From assembly GCF_002933295.1 (NCBI RefSeq), contig NZ_PSSW01000004.1:248001-312000 (forward strand): a stretch of 64,000 nt of DNA, given 5' to 3'. Made by a program: the position numbers and the translations under genes. Shown piece after piece: positions 45,094 to 54,551 of the stretch; the stretch's first letter is position 1, and each line of letters begins with the position of its first letter. Source of the stretch: Marinobacter flavimaris (lineage in GTDB: Bacteria; Pseudomonadota; Gammaproteobacteria; Pseudomonadales; Oleiphilaceae). Below the pieces are notes generated by a model, which saw only the letters and a program-made list of their open reading frames with translations, was not told where the DNA came from and did no database searches.

Positions 45094-46725
45094 ATGGCTA
45101 ACAGTACAGCGAGCGCCGGCCACATCGGCGCGAGGAACAGGACCAACGCAGACATCGAACACTGGGATGTCGAAAGCGAAGAATTCTGGGAACGGGAAGG
45201 CAAGCGTATCGCTTCCCGCAACCTGTGGATTTCCATACCCAGCCTGCTGATGGGCTTTGCCGTCTGGCTGATGTGGGGAATGATCACCACCCAGATGAAG
45301 AACCTGGGTTTTCCATTCACCATTGATCAGCTGTTTACCCTTTCTGCGATTGCCGGCCTGTCCGGGGCCACCTTGCGGATCCCGGCCTCGTTCATGATCA
45401 AGATTGCCGGCGGGCGAAACACAGTGTTCCTGACCACCGCCCTGCTGATGATTCCTGCTGCCGGTACCGGCATCGCCCTGATGAACCCAGACACACCGTT
45501 TATCGTGTTCCAGGCCCTGGCACTGCTCTCCGGTATCGGTGGCGGTAACTTTGCCTGCTCCATGAGCAACATCAGCACCTTCTACCCGAAAAGCAAACAG
45601 GGCTATGGCCTGGGCATGAATGCCGGTCTCGGTAACTTCGGTGTCACCACCATGCAGGTGGTCATCCCACTGGTAATGACAGTGGGCATCTTCGGCGCTC
45701 TCGCCGGCGACCCGATGCAGCTACAGAGCCCGAGCGGCACCCTGATTGGCCGCATTGAAGCGGGTACCGATACCTGGATCCAGAACGCCGGCTTTATCTG
45801 GCTGGTATTCCTCATTCCGCTGGCGTTTGCCGGCTGGTTCGGCATGAACAACCTGAAAGTGGTTACCCCGAACCCGGGCAACCCGCTTTCAGCATTTGGC
45901 AAGATTCTCGGACTGTATGGCGTGGGTATTCTCGCTTCTATCGCCGGCGTCTGGGCTCTCAGCGTACTGAACATGTGGTTGGCCCTGCCCCTGACCATCG
46001 TGCTCACGCTGATTCTTCTGCGACTGATCCCCGGCGATATCAAACCGAACATCCAGAATCAGTTTGCCATCTTCAGCAACAAGCACACCTGGTCCATGAC
46101 CGTGCTCTACATCCTTACCTTTGGATCATTCATCGGCTTCTCCGCTGCCCTGCCGCTGTCCATTACCGTTATCTTCGGCAACATGATGGAAGTGGCAGCC
46201 GATGGCACGGTAACCCGTGTGGTCAACCCTGATGCGCCGAGCGCACTGACCTGGGCCTGGATGGGGCCGTTTGTTGGCGCGCTCATTCGCCCGGTGGGCG
46301 GCTGGATTTCCGACAAGGTGGGCGGATCCATCGTTACCCAGATCATCTCGGTTGTGATGGTCGCAGCCTCTGTGGCGACCGGCTATGTAATGATGCTGGC
46401 CTACAACTCCACCGATCCGAACGCCTACTTTGCGCCGTTCCTGATCCTGTTCATCATCATGTTTGCGGCCAGCGGCATCGGCAACGGTTCCACCTTCCGC
46501 AGCATCGGCTTCATCTTCAACCAGCAGCAGAAAGGCCCGGTTCTGGGCTGGACCTCCGCGGTTGCCGCCTACGGCGCGTTCATCGCTCCCCGGGTGATGG
46601 GCCAGGAAATCCAGGCCGGCACCCCGGAAGTGGCCATGTACGGATTTGCGGTGTTCTACGCCCTCTGCCTGGTGGTTAACTGGTGGTTCTACCTGCGCAA
46701 GGGCGCGTACATCAAGAATCCCTGA
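45094..46725 (+). CDS. narK: NarK, nitrate/nitrite MFS transporter (canonical)
   Basis: A 543-residue transporter with about 12-14 helices. The nitrate signature IGGGNFACSMSNISTFYPK and GLGMNAGLGNFGVTTMQ are intact, as is a second signature near GNGSTFRSIGFIF. It exchanges nitrate for nitrite across the inner membrane, supplying NarG. AGGAG lies eight bases before the ATG. An FNR-like box lies upstream and an intrinsic terminator 20 bp after the stop. Confidence 0.93.
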   Translation: MANSTASAGHIGARNRTNADIEHWDVESEEFWEREGKRIASRNLWISIPSLLMGFAVWLMWGMITTQMKNLGFPFTIDQLFTLSAIAGLSGATLRIPASFMIKIAGGRNTVFLTTALLMIPAAGTGIALMNPDTPFIVFQALALLSGIGGGNFACSMSNISTFYPKSKQGYGLGMNAGLGNFGVTTMQVVIPLVMTVGIFGALAGDPMQLQSPSGTLIGRIEAGTDTWIQNAGFIWLVFLIPLAFAGWFGMNNLKVVTPNPGNPLSAFGKILGLYGVGILASIAGVWALSVLNMWLALPLTIVLTLILLRLIPGDIKPNIQNQFAIFSNKHTWSMTVLYILTFGSFIGFSAALPLSITVIFGNMMEVAADGTVTRVVNPDAPSALTWAWMGPFVGALIRPVGGWISDKVGGSIVTQIISVVMVAASVATGYVMMLAYNSTDPNAYFAPFLILFIIMFAASGIGNGSTFRSIGFIFNQQQKGPVLGWTSAVAAYGAFIAPRVMGQEIQAGTPEVAMYGFAVFYALCLVVNWWFYLRKGAYIKNP

Positions 46726-46745
46726 TACCACGCTCCTAAAAACAG

Positions 46746-46775
46746 CCGGCGTCCGTTAAGGACGCCGGTTTTTTT
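46746..46775 (+). terminator. Intrinsic terminator after narK
   Basis: Perfect 9-bp arms CCGGCGTCC / GGACGCCGG with GTTAA loop, followed by seven Ts. Confidence 0.95.
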
Positions 46776-46897
46776 ATGCCTGCTCTCTACTGAAGGCTCC
46801 CGCCTCGACTGTCTCGACCGGACGAAATGACGCAAACGCCGGCAAATGCTAGATTCAGAATATTGGATTTAATCCCGACAGAACCAGGGAGCCTGCC

Positions 46898-47314
46898 ATG
46901 TCCTTCGAAGAGCTGTTCGACGCAAGCTACGAGCGCGTCCTCAAGAGTCCACCTGAGCTACCTGACTTCTTTGAAGCCTTCTATCGCCGGTTCCTAATGT
47001 CTTCACCTGAGGTCCGGGTACTGTTTCGCAACACAGATATGGCGGTTCAGCGAAGCATGCTGAAGAAATCCTTTTTCAGCCTCGTGGCCTTTTACGCCAG
47101 CGGCAACGTTGACAATGTCCTCCATCGAATTGCCTGCCTGCACAGCGCCCGCCACCTGAGTATCAAGCCCTACCTCTACGACCTCTGGCTCGAATGCCTG
47201 ACGGACACCGTATGGGCCTATGATCGGGAGTGCAGCGACGATATCGAATTGGCCTGGCGGTTGGTACTGAGTCCTGGAATCACATACATGAAATTCGGAT
47301 ACGATCATTTCTGA
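46898..47314 (+). CDS. Single-domain globin
   Basis: A 138-residue globin-fold protein. Helix F carries the likely proximal histidine in HSARHLSIKPYLYDLW, and helix B/C has FFEAFYRRFLMSSPEVRVLF. There is no reductase domain. Small globins next to nitrate/nitrite transporters often protect against NO made during denitrification or manage O2. It lies between two NarK-family genes, convergent with the second. Confidence 0.85.
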   Translation: MSFEELFDASYERVLKSPPELPDFFEAFYRRFLMSSPEVRVLFRNTDMAVQRSMLKKSFFSLVAFYASGNVDNVLHRIACLHSARHLSIKPYLYDLWLECLTDTVWAYDRECSDDIELAWRLVLSPGITYMKFGYDHF

Positions 47315-47423
47315 CTTGAGGTGAGCACCAGATCCAGTTTCCCGTCAGATCCGATTTGCAACAAGACCTGCGCCCGAGCCGCGTGAAGACCAACAGTGAT
47401 CCCCGAAAGACTCGCCTTCCAAC

Positions 47424-47460
47424 GAAAAAGGCCGCCGGGCAGTGCCTCGGCGGCCTTTTC
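47424..47460. terminator. Bidirectional terminator between the globin and NarK-like genes
   Basis: GAAAAAGGCCGCCG and CGGCGGCCTTTTC arms around a 10-nt loop, with A-rich and T-rich sides, serve both convergent genes. Confidence 0.88.
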
Positions 47461-47475
47461 TTCAACAGTGCAGGG

Positions 47476-48978
47476 TTAACTGGTAGCCGCAGCCTGTCGA
47501 CGCCGCTCTTCCTCTTCGATCTGGAGATCCACAGAAGACACCTGATACTCGTCGGCAAACCCGGATTCCGGCTCTTTCAGCCACATGATGCACAGTAGCC
47601 AGCTGATGAACGCGCCGCCGGCAATGATGTAGAAGAATTGAGTCGGGGTTACGAAGGTGAAGATGGTGAGGTACACAACCGCGCCCACATTGCCATAAGC
47701 CCCGGCCATGCCTGAAATCTGGCCTGTCAGGCGCCGCTTGATAGAGGGAATAATACCAAAGGTTGCGCCCTCGGCACCCTGTACGAAGAAGGAGGTGAAT
47801 ACGGTAATGCCCACGGCGATAATCAGCGGCCAGTTGGAGTTCATCAGACCCATGAGCGCGAAGCCGACGGAGATGCCGAACATGTAGCTGAGCATCACGA
47901 ATCGGCGGTTACCCATACGGTCTGAAACCAGGCCACCCATCGGGCGCGCCACCAGGTTCACGAAGGCGAAAGAAGCAGCAATAAGGCCGGCGGCGGTCGC
48001 ACTCAGGCTCCAGGTTTCCTCGAAGAACATCGGCAGCATGGATACCACGGCAAGCTCGGCGCCGAAGTTGGCGAAGTACGTGCTGTTCAACGCGGCCACG
48101 CTGTTAAACGGGTATTTGTCGTCTTCCGGCACGCCCTGTTTCAGCAAGGGAACGTTTACCCTGAGAATCTGGATAATCTGGTAACACACGATAGCGACAA
48201 TCACGGCGTAGCAGATGAAGGCGCCGGTGGCACTCAGATAGCCCATGTTCTCGATGCGCCATACCAGAATGGCCAGAACGCCCACCAGCGGGATGGTCCA
48301 GAGGATCAGCTTGATCATGTCGACCCAGCTGCTGACTTCCAGCGCCACGGCCTTGCGGGGCTTGCGGTGGACGGTGCCTGCCGGGCCGTCGGTAATCGCA
48401 AACCAGTAGTAGACACCATAGGCCGCCATCACGATCGCGCTCTGTGCGATGGCCCAGCGCCAGCCGTCTTCACCGCCATACATGTGCAGCGCGATGGTTG
48501 GCAGTGTTATGGCCGCCGCGGCGGAGCCAAAGTTGCCCCAACCGGCATAAAAGCCCTCGGCAAAGCCGATGTCTTTCGGCTTGAACCACATGGCGGTCAT
48601 GTGGATACCCACCACAAAGCTGGCACCAATGGAGCTGAGCACCAGACGGCTGACCAGGAGCTGGGTCATGGTGTTACCAAACGCAAACACCAGGGCCGGG
48701 ATGGACATCAGGACCATCAGAACGGAAAACACACGCCGGGGACCAAAACGGTCCAGGGCCATGCCCACGATTATCCGGGCCGGAATGGTTAGTGCCACGT
48801 TGCAGATGGCAAACAGGCGTAGGTCATCGGCGGTCAGCCAGTCGACGCTTTTGAGCATACTCGATGCCAGCGGCGCCATGTTGAACCACACGTAAAAGGT
48901 AATGAAGAATGCAATCCAGGTCAGGTGCAGTGCCCTGACTTCCGGATTCTTGACGTGGAAAACGTCTGCGACTTTCAT
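47476..48978 (-). CDS. NarK/NasA-family nitrate-nitrite MFS transporter
   Basis: A 500-residue MFS protein with about 12 helices. It starts like NarK1-type nitrate:proton symporters (FHVKNPEVRALHLTWIAFFITFYVWFNMAPL) and has FAEGFYAGWGNFGSAAAA and ISGMAGAYGNVGAV in the places of the two nitrate signatures. The FNTxMAPL region (FNMAPLASS) is also typical. It may import nitrate to start respiration before the antiporter takes over. It lies 46 bp after uspA on the same strand, with a strong GGGAGG site. Confidence 0.87.
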   Translation of the reverse strand: MKVADVFHVKNPEVRALHLTWIAFFITFYVWFNMAPLASSMLKSVDWLTADDLRLFAICNVALTIPARIIVGMALDRFGPRRVFSVLMVLMSIPALVFAFGNTMTQLLVSRLVLSSIGASFVVGIHMTAMWFKPKDIGFAEGFYAGWGNFGSAAAAITLPTIALHMYGGEDGWRWAIAQSAIVMAAYGVYYWFAITDGPAGTVHRKPRKAVALEVSSWVDMIKLILWTIPLVGVLAILVWRIENMGYLSATGAFICYAVIVAIVCYQIIQILRVNVPLLKQGVPEDDKYPFNSVAALNSTYFANFGAELAVVSMLPMFFEETWSLSATAAGLIAASFAFVNLVARPMGGLVSDRMGNRRFVMLSYMFGISVGFALMGLMNSNWPLIIAVGITVFTSFFVQGAEGATFGIIPSIKRRLTGQISGMAGAYGNVGAVVYLTIFTFVTPTQFFYIIAGGAFISWLLCIMWLKEPESGFADEYQVSSVDLQIEEEERRRQAAATS

Positions 48979-49024
48979 GTCAGCCTCCCTGGGCTTTCAA
49001 TTTCAGAAACGGTTATGGCCAGAC

Positions 49025-49486
49025 TTAGCGGCTGGGCAGAATGAGAAGCGGGCACTGGATGCGGCGGGCGAGGAAGGAACTCACACTGCCGAAGGTCATG
49101 TAATCCAGTTCGTCCACGAAATAGGTCAGTGAGCGGGCAATAAAGCCGCCATCGGGCTCATGGCTGTGACGTGCGATGACCAGCATGTCGGGATGGATCT
49201 TCTTCTCCGCCGCGAACAACAGCATCTTTCTGGGGTCACCCTCCAGAAGCATGTTTTCAGCAGAGATCTGTTCCTGGCTGCAAACCTCCATGGCCTCGGC
49301 AAGATGCTTCTTGAGATCGGAAACTTCCTGCTGGAACATATCCTCGTTTCCGGAGGTGATGTCCCGTGGGTTTTCAGCAACTGCGACCAGAGTGATCACA
49401 GGCTTGAGGTCGCGGAACATTGTGATGGTCTGTGCCAGTGCCAACCTGGCATTTCGCGAGCCGTCGTAGGCAATCATGATTTTCAT
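49025..49486 (-). CDS. UspA-family universal stress protein
   Basis: A 153-residue UspA protein: KIMIAYDGSRNARLALAQ at the N-terminus and the C-terminal FGSVSSFLARRIQCPLLILP region. The usual G-2x-G-9x-G(S/T) ATP motif is altered, so nucleotide binding is uncertain. Usp genes are commonly ANR/FNR-induced in anaerobic pseudomonads; an FNR-like box lies about 113 bp upstream. Probably an operon with the NarK-like gene. Confidence 0.85.
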   Translation of the reverse strand: MKIMIAYDGSRNARLALAQTITMFRDLKPVITLVAVAENPRDITSGNEDMFQQEVSDLKKHLAEAMEVCSQEQISAENMLLEGDPRKMLLFAAEKKIHPDMLVIARHSHEPDGGFIARSLTYFVDELDYMTFGSVSSFLARRIQCPLLILPSR

Positions 49487-49592
49487 TTCTGGGTTCTCCC
49501 GAAGGCATTTTCCGGTGCCCTACTCAAGGGCAGATCAAAGGACATCCATTGATATCTTTCAGCATTAGCCCACACTCCGATGCCGCCCATAA

Positions 49593-49606
49593 TTGACGTA
49601 AATCAA
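49593..49606. promoter_or_regulatory. FNR/ANR box between uspA and the NarK-like gene at 49796
   Basis: TTGACGTAAATCAA matches 9 of 10 positions. On the minus strand a TAAT-containing -10-like sequence (49564-49569) lies 33 bp from its centre, pointing to uspA. A weaker box TTGATATCTTTCAG is at 49549-49562. The rest of 49487-49795 shows no gene. Confidence 0.55.
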
Positions 49607-49795
49607 CGCTGACAGCGCGTACCCCACGAGAGAAATCAAGGATCTATCCCTCTCCCTTCAAAATCCCGGAATTGCCTACCACCACTGCACCCAGCAGGAG
49701 GTACCTCCAATGCCCCGCACCCGAAATCCCGGGTTTTGATAGGGTTTCAGAGGTGCTTTCAAACATCCTCGATCAACATCCGGAAGGAGGTACGC

Positions 49796-51157
49796 ATGGC
49801 CATCAGCCCGTCAAAACCCGAGCAGTATCGCGCCCTGGGTCTGTCCACGTTCGCCTTCACCCTGTGCTTCGCCGTGTGGACCATCTTTTCCATCATCGGC
49901 ATCCGGATAAGCGAGGATCTGGGTTTATCGGATACCCAGTTGGGCCTTCTGATGGCGACCCCCATTCTCACCGGCTCCATCAGCCGACTCTTCCTGGGCA
50001 TCTGGACAGACCGGTACGGTGGTCGCTGGGTCTTTGGCATACTGATGCTCACCACCGCTGCCTGCGTTTACCTGCTGACTTTCGCAACCACCTACATCAT
50101 GCTTCTGGTAGGGGCTCTCGGCGTTGGCCTGGCCGGTGGCGCATTCATCGTGGGCGTTGCCTACACAGCGGCCTGGTTTGAGCCGGCACGGCAGGGAACG
50201 GCGCTGGGGATTTTTGGTGCAGGGAACGTTGGGGCGGCGGTGACCAATTTCGGAGCGCCATTCCTGCTGGTCGCATTCGGCTGGGAAAGCACTGCCCAGA
50301 TCTACGCCACGGTGCTGGCGATCATGGGTGTTGTTTTCATCGTGCTGGCCAAGGAAGACCCGATGGCCGCCGAGCGCGCGGGCGAAAAGGCAAAGTCCTT
50401 CATGGAGCAGATGGAGCCGCTGCGGGAACTGAGGGTCTGGCGGTTTGCCCTGTACTATTTTTTCGTTTTTGGCGCGTTCGTGGCCCTGGCACTCTGGCTG
50501 CCGCACTTCCTGATCGGCGTTTACGGCCTGGACATCAAAACCGCCGGCATCATTGCGGCGCTCTACACCATCCCCGCGTCCCTGTTCCGGATTCTCGGTG
50601 GCTGGATGTCGGACCGTTTCGGCGCCCGCCGGGTAATGTACTGGACCTTCGGAGCGTCGGTTCTGTGCACGTTTCTGTTGAGCTACCCGCCCACCGATTA
50701 TGTGGTACAGGGCATTGATGGCGATATCCGCTTTACCCTAGCCATGAACCTGCCCATGTTTGTAGCCCTGATCTTTGTCCTCGGCTTTTTCATGTCCCTG
50801 GGCAAGGCCGCCGTATACAAACACATTCCGGTTTACTACCCCATGCACGTCGGCGCAGTGGGCGGTGTAGTCGGCATGATTGGCGGCCTCGGCGGATTCA
50901 TCCTGCCGCTGACATTCGGCGTACTGAACGATCTCACCGGGATCTGGCAGAGCTGTTTCATGCTGATGTTCGTGATCGTCGCCGCTGCTCTTATGTGGAT
51001 GCACTACGCAATCCGGTCTGCCGAGCGGGTGGAATGGGCCGCCAACGAGGAAAGAACGGACTTGCCGGAATTGGCTTCGCCACAGTTGTTTTACCCGCTG
51101 AACCGCAAAAAGCCGAGAGAACCGCTGGCGCCACCGCCAACCGCGGGACGCTCATGA
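49796..51157 (+). CDS. NarK-like nitrate/nitrite MFS transporter
   Basis: A 453-residue MFS protein with about 12 helices starting MAISPSKPEQYRALGLSTFAFTLCFAVWTIFSIIGI. GVGLAGGAFIVGVAYTAAWFEPARQGTALGIFGAGNVGAAVTNFG occupies the nitrate-signature region, as in the NarK subgroup near denitrification genes. The ATG at 49796 has GGAAGGAGG five bases upstream. Its product resembles the narG-linked transporter at 16426 in length and in GIFGAGN. Followed by a terminator. Confidence 0.85.
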   Translation: MAISPSKPEQYRALGLSTFAFTLCFAVWTIFSIIGIRISEDLGLSDTQLGLLMATPILTGSISRLFLGIWTDRYGGRWVFGILMLTTAACVYLLTFATTYIMLLVGALGVGLAGGAFIVGVAYTAAWFEPARQGTALGIFGAGNVGAAVTNFGAPFLLVAFGWESTAQIYATVLAIMGVVFIVLAKEDPMAAERAGEKAKSFMEQMEPLRELRVWRFALYYFFVFGAFVALALWLPHFLIGVYGLDIKTAGIIAALYTIPASLFRILGGWMSDRFGARRVMYWTFGASVLCTFLLSYPPTDYVVQGIDGDIRFTLAMNLPMFVALIFVLGFFMSLGKAAVYKHIPVYYPMHVGAVGGVVGMIGGLGGFILPLTFGVLNDLTGIWQSCFMLMFVIVAAALMWMHYAIRSAERVEWAANEERTDLPELASPQLFYPLNRKKPREPLAPPPTAGRS

Positions 51158-51182
51158 AGCGTTTCACCAATTACGCCTTGTT

Positions 51183-51204
51183 GCCCCGCACAGCGGGGCT
51201 TTTT
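51183..51204 (+). terminator. Intrinsic terminator after the NarK-like gene
   Basis: GCCCCGC-ACA-GCGGGGC followed by TTTTT. Confidence 0.92.
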
Positions 51205-51256
51205 CGTATAATTGCCAGGTGCGATGAGGCAGATCCGGAAACAGGGGTGAGACATC

Positions 51257-51715
51257 ATGACGAAGTGGCTGGTTAAATCAGAACCTGCAGAATGCGGCAT
51301 CGAGGATTTTGCCAAGGCCCCGAACGGTGTGATCCCCTGGGATGGCGTGCGCAACTACCAGGCCCGGAATTTTCTGGCGCGCATGGCAGAGGGTGACGAG
51401 GTCTTTCTTTACCACTCCAGCTGCAAACACATCGGGATAGCCGGTATCGTAAAGGTCGTTCGCAGCGCCTATCCAGATCCGACCCAGTTTGATCCTGAAT
51501 CGCCCTATTTTGATGCCAAGAGCACCGCTGAGAAGCCTCGCTGGCAAGCCGTGGACATGAAGTACGTTCGCTCCCTGCCGAAACTGATCCCGCTGGATGA
51601 GCTGAAATCCATGGCCGGGCTCGAGGACCTGCCTTTGGTCCGCAAGGGTAACCGGCTCTCGGTGATGCCCGTGAGCGAGGAGGAATGGCAGATCATCCTG
51701 GGCCAGGCTGGCTGA
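51257..51715 (+). CDS. EVE-domain protein
   Basis: A 152-residue protein forming a single EVE (PUA-like) domain: MTKWLVKSEPAECGIEDFAK, WDGVRNYQARNFLARMAEGDEVFLYHSSC, GIAGIVKVV. EVE domains bind modified bases in nucleic acids; the human relative is THYN1. The conserved aromatic cage-like residues (W, N-Y-Q-A-R-N-F) are present. Promoter TATAAT-like sequence (51206-51212) sits just after the terminator of the upstream gene. Confidence 0.93.
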   Translation: MTKWLVKSEPAECGIEDFAKAPNGVIPWDGVRNYQARNFLARMAEGDEVFLYHSSCKHIGIAGIVKVVRSAYPDPTQFDPESPYFDAKSTAEKPRWQAVDMKYVRSLPKLIPLDELKSMAGLEDLPLVRKGNRLSVMPVSEEEWQIILGQAG

Positions 51716-51739
51716 CACCAGGGATCTGCCATCGGCTCG

Positions 51740-53092
51740 TCACTCGTCGTGGGGAATCGGGTCCGGGCTGCGATCCCAGCCCACGAGAGCCAGGGTTGCC
51801 ACCACGCCTATCAACAGCCCCATCCATGGCTCAAAGAACGCCAGAGCAGCGCCGATCAGAACCACCGTACCCCTTGAGGCATTGTCCCTCGGGATCGACA
51901 TGGCAATGTAAGCACAGGCAAAACCGGTCAGCACGAGAGTCAGCGACAGCGCAACACCCAGCAGCGGTTTGAGCCCGGTCAGCAGCGGCAACAGGAAGAA
52001 GATGAACGGCAGGCCCATCAGGTAGTAGGAGGCCAGGCCGCTGTGCAAGCTGTTCATGGCCTTCGGCCCCTGCTTCCAGCGCTGCACCACAATTACATGT
52101 ACGCCGGTCCACACCGCTCCCTGGGTCGGGAAGAAGGGCGCCACAATACCCATGATGGCGTTACGGATCGACAGGGAGAAATGGGTGCGGTTCAGGTTGA
52201 TATCCACGTGCTCGTCCTTGCGCACCTTCAAGCCATCCCGCAGCACTTCATTCCCGGTGACCAGATCGCCAAACAGAATGATGTAGGCAATCAGTGCCAG
52301 CGGAATACTCTGGAGAATCATCTCCTGGGACGGCCAGCCGATGGCCAGTGGAGAAACCTTCGCCAATGCCTCGCCCAGTGGTGGCACCAGAATTCCCCAT
52401 TGAATATCGAAATCCACCTCGCCAACCAAGGGCCCGACGATGGCCGCGGCCAGAAAGCCCGGCAGCAGGCCCAGGGCTCCCAGCATAAAGAAGAACCGGC
52501 TGCGCTCCTTGAGCTTCTGCATCGGAATGGAGAACGTGAATATCAAACAGATGGCACAGGCAAGACCCGTGGCGATGGGCTGTTCAAGCAGAAAGCGCTC
52601 GGCATCGTCCACGAACACCCGCTTGAGCGCAGCAATCGACGCCCCGAGAATGATGCCGGCCTTGAGCGTGTCGGGTAGCCAGATCACAAAGCGACGACCC
52701 AGGCCGGTTATCCCGAGAAACAGGACAAGCGAGGCAAACACCAGGCTCAGCGCGGTCATCGCCTGGAACCGGCTCACCGGGTCCTCGTAGCCCCCTATCA
52801 CAAACGCCAGAATCAGGGGCAGCGCGGGGGTTATCCAGCCGCCAGCGTAGGGCTCGCCGAAAACGATCACCGCCGAGGCAATCAGGGAGGCATGGATCAT
52901 CGACAATGCGACGGCTTCTTCAAAACTGAGGCCGAAAAAGGCGGTCATTACGGGAATCAATGCCAGGCCTGTAGCGGCTGAAACAAACAGCCCCTGCAGG
53001 AACTCGGACCAACACAGGCGCGTGTGGTAAAAGGGCACGCGGAACGTGAACGGCCCCCAGCGCCAGCCGGCTAACTCCGGTCTATCTTCCAT
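51740..53092 (-). CDS. Putative SLC23/SulP-type permease
   Basis: A 450-residue membrane protein with about 12-14 helices. Patterns such as FVSAATGLALIPVMTAFFGLSFEEAVALSMIHASLI and GAVWTGVHVIVVQRWKQGPKA suggest the UraA/SulP-like 7+7 inverted-repeat fold. The substrate (nucleobase, sulfate or other anion) cannot be told from the sequence. There is no STAS domain. It is convergent with the EVE gene and has a weak ribosome site. Confidence 0.6.
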   Translation of the reverse strand: MEDRPELAGWRWGPFTFRVPFYHTRLCWSEFLQGLFVSAATGLALIPVMTAFFGLSFEEAVALSMIHASLIASAVIVFGEPYAGGWITPALPLILAFVIGGYEDPVSRFQAMTALSLVFASLVLFLGITGLGRRFVIWLPDTLKAGIILGASIAALKRVFVDDAERFLLEQPIATGLACAICLIFTFSIPMQKLKERSRFFFMLGALGLLPGFLAAAIVGPLVGEVDFDIQWGILVPPLGEALAKVSPLAIGWPSQEMILQSIPLALIAYIILFGDLVTGNEVLRDGLKVRKDEHVDINLNRTHFSLSIRNAIMGIVAPFFPTQGAVWTGVHVIVVQRWKQGPKAMNSLHSGLASYYLMGLPFIFFLLPLLTGLKPLLGVALSLTLVLTGFACAYIAMSIPRDNASRGTVVLIGAALAFFEPWMGLLIGVVATLALVGWDRSPDPIPHDE

Positions 53093-53311
53093 GGATTGTC
53101 ACTCGCTTTTTGGTTTTATTGTTTGCGACTTGATTATGGAAAGGGTTTGCGGATCGCACGAATGAATATTTCTGATCAGGCTGAATAAATCCTGCTAATT
53201 ACACCCAGCCAGGCACCTTGCAAAACGAACGACCCTTGTTGAGGCTATCCAATTCTGTCCCGGCCCTTTAGAATTCGGCCTTCCCCGAATCTTCTGGAGC
53301 CGTCGCCTGCC

Positions 53312-54133
53312 ATGCCGTCCCAACTGAACCCCGCCTCCGGTTTCGAGAAACTCCGCCGCATTGAGTCCAGCAAGGTTTTCCAGGGCGCAGTCATCACCAT
53401 CATCATCCTGTCGGCACTGACCATTGGCGCCAAAACCTATGATCTGCCGCCCCTGGTGGAGAAGTCGCTCATCGTGATGGACAACGCCATCACCCTGTTT
53501 TTCCTGCTGGAAATCCTGTTCCGATTTGGTGTGTGCGCCAACAAGAAACGTTTTCTGTTCGACGGATGGAACCTGTTCGATACCCTGGTGGTCATCGGCA
53601 GCCTGATTCCTCTGGATAACTCCGAAGCGGTTCTGCTGGGACGTCTGTTGCGGGTTTTCCGGGTGTTGCGCCTGGTGTCGGTGGTTCCGGAGCTCCGGTT
53701 CCTGATCAACTCGCTGCTAAAAGCGATTCCGCGCATGGGCTACATCGCCCTGCTGATGTTCATCATTTTCTACATTTACGCGGCCATGGGTTCGATGTTC
53801 TTCGCCAGCGTGGACGAGGAGCTCTGGGGCGACGTGGCCATTGCCATGCTGACACTCTTCCGGGTGGCTACCTTCGAGGACTGGACGGATGTGATGTACG
53901 CCACCATGGAGCAGTATCCGCTGAGCTGGGTTTTCTACATCACCTTCATATTCCTGACGGCGTTTGTTTTCCTGAATATGATGATCGGGGCAATCCTGGA
54001 GGTCATGAGTGAGGAGCAGAACGCCAAGCAGGCCCAGAAGGCCCACGATGAGCGGGACGAAATTGCCCGCCAGCTCCAGGCCGTTCAGGTACAACTGGCG
54101 GAGCTGACGAAGCAGATCAGCGAAAAGCGCTGA
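53312..54133 (+). CDS. Bacterial voltage-gated ion channel with acidic filter
   Basis: A 273-residue single-repeat, six-helix channel of the BacNav family. S4 has four arginines spaced by three (GRLLRVFRVLRLV). The selectivity filter reads T187-F-E-D-W-T-D193, where sodium channels of the family have TLESW followed by neutral residues. Acidic residues at the second and last places recall the engineered calcium-selective CavAb filter. A C-terminal coiled coil (about 230-273) should hold the tetramer. It is convergent with the SirB2 gene at one base distance. Confidence 0.88.
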   Translation: MPSQLNPASGFEKLRRIESSKVFQGAVITIIILSALTIGAKTYDLPPLVEKSLIVMDNAITLFFLLEILFRFGVCANKKRFLFDGWNLFDTLVVIGSLIPLDNSEAVLLGRLLRVFRVLRLVSVVPELRFLINSLLKAIPRMGYIALLMFIIFYIYAAMGSMFFASVDEELWGDVAIAMLTLFRVATFEDWTDVMYATMEQYPLSWVFYITFIFLTAFVFLNMMIGAILEVMSEEQNAKQAQKAHDERDEIARQLQAVQVQLAELTKQISEKR

Positions 54134-54134
54134 C

Positions 54135-54506
54135 TCAGAACGGCTTGGCCAGGGCCAGATGAAGAATGGCCGTAACCTGCACCAGGGCCAGTACCGCCGC
54201 GGAAATTCGAACGGGCTTTCCGAGGGTGGTTTTCAGGGCAAACACGCCAGCAATGATGTAGCCGACCAGTAAGACAATTTTGGCAATCAGCCAACCCGGC
54301 ATGGCCGAAGCGTACCCGGCCACAAAAACCAGAGAGATCGCCGCCACCAGCAAAATGGTGTCGTTGATGTGGGGAATGAACCTCAGCGGTGTCTGGCGCC
54401 ACCCTGGTCTTCCGACGGCGTCCAGGAGCAGACGCAGGGCAAAGAGGGTGATGGTGAGGTACGCGGTGGTCACGTGCAGGTGTTTCAGAATCATGTACGC
54501 GGTCAT
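54135..54506 (-). CDS. SirB2-family membrane protein
   Basis: A 123-residue four-helix membrane protein: LKHLHVTTAYLTITLFALRLLLD, RFIPHINDTILLVAAISLVF, GWLIAKIVLLVGYIIAGVFAL. This fits SirB2 (PF04247). Members may bind haem through the paired histidines; the role is unknown. Divergent from nnrS. Confidence 0.88.
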   Translation of the reverse strand: MTAYMILKHLHVTTAYLTITLFALRLLLDAVGRPGWRQTPLRFIPHINDTILLVAAISLVFVAGYASAMPGWLIAKIVLLVGYIIAGVFALKTTLGKPVRISAAVLALVQVTAILHLALAKPF

Positions 54507-54551
54507 GAAAGTTCCTTTGTTAACAGGCGTTTTGCCGCATTGTACGCAATC

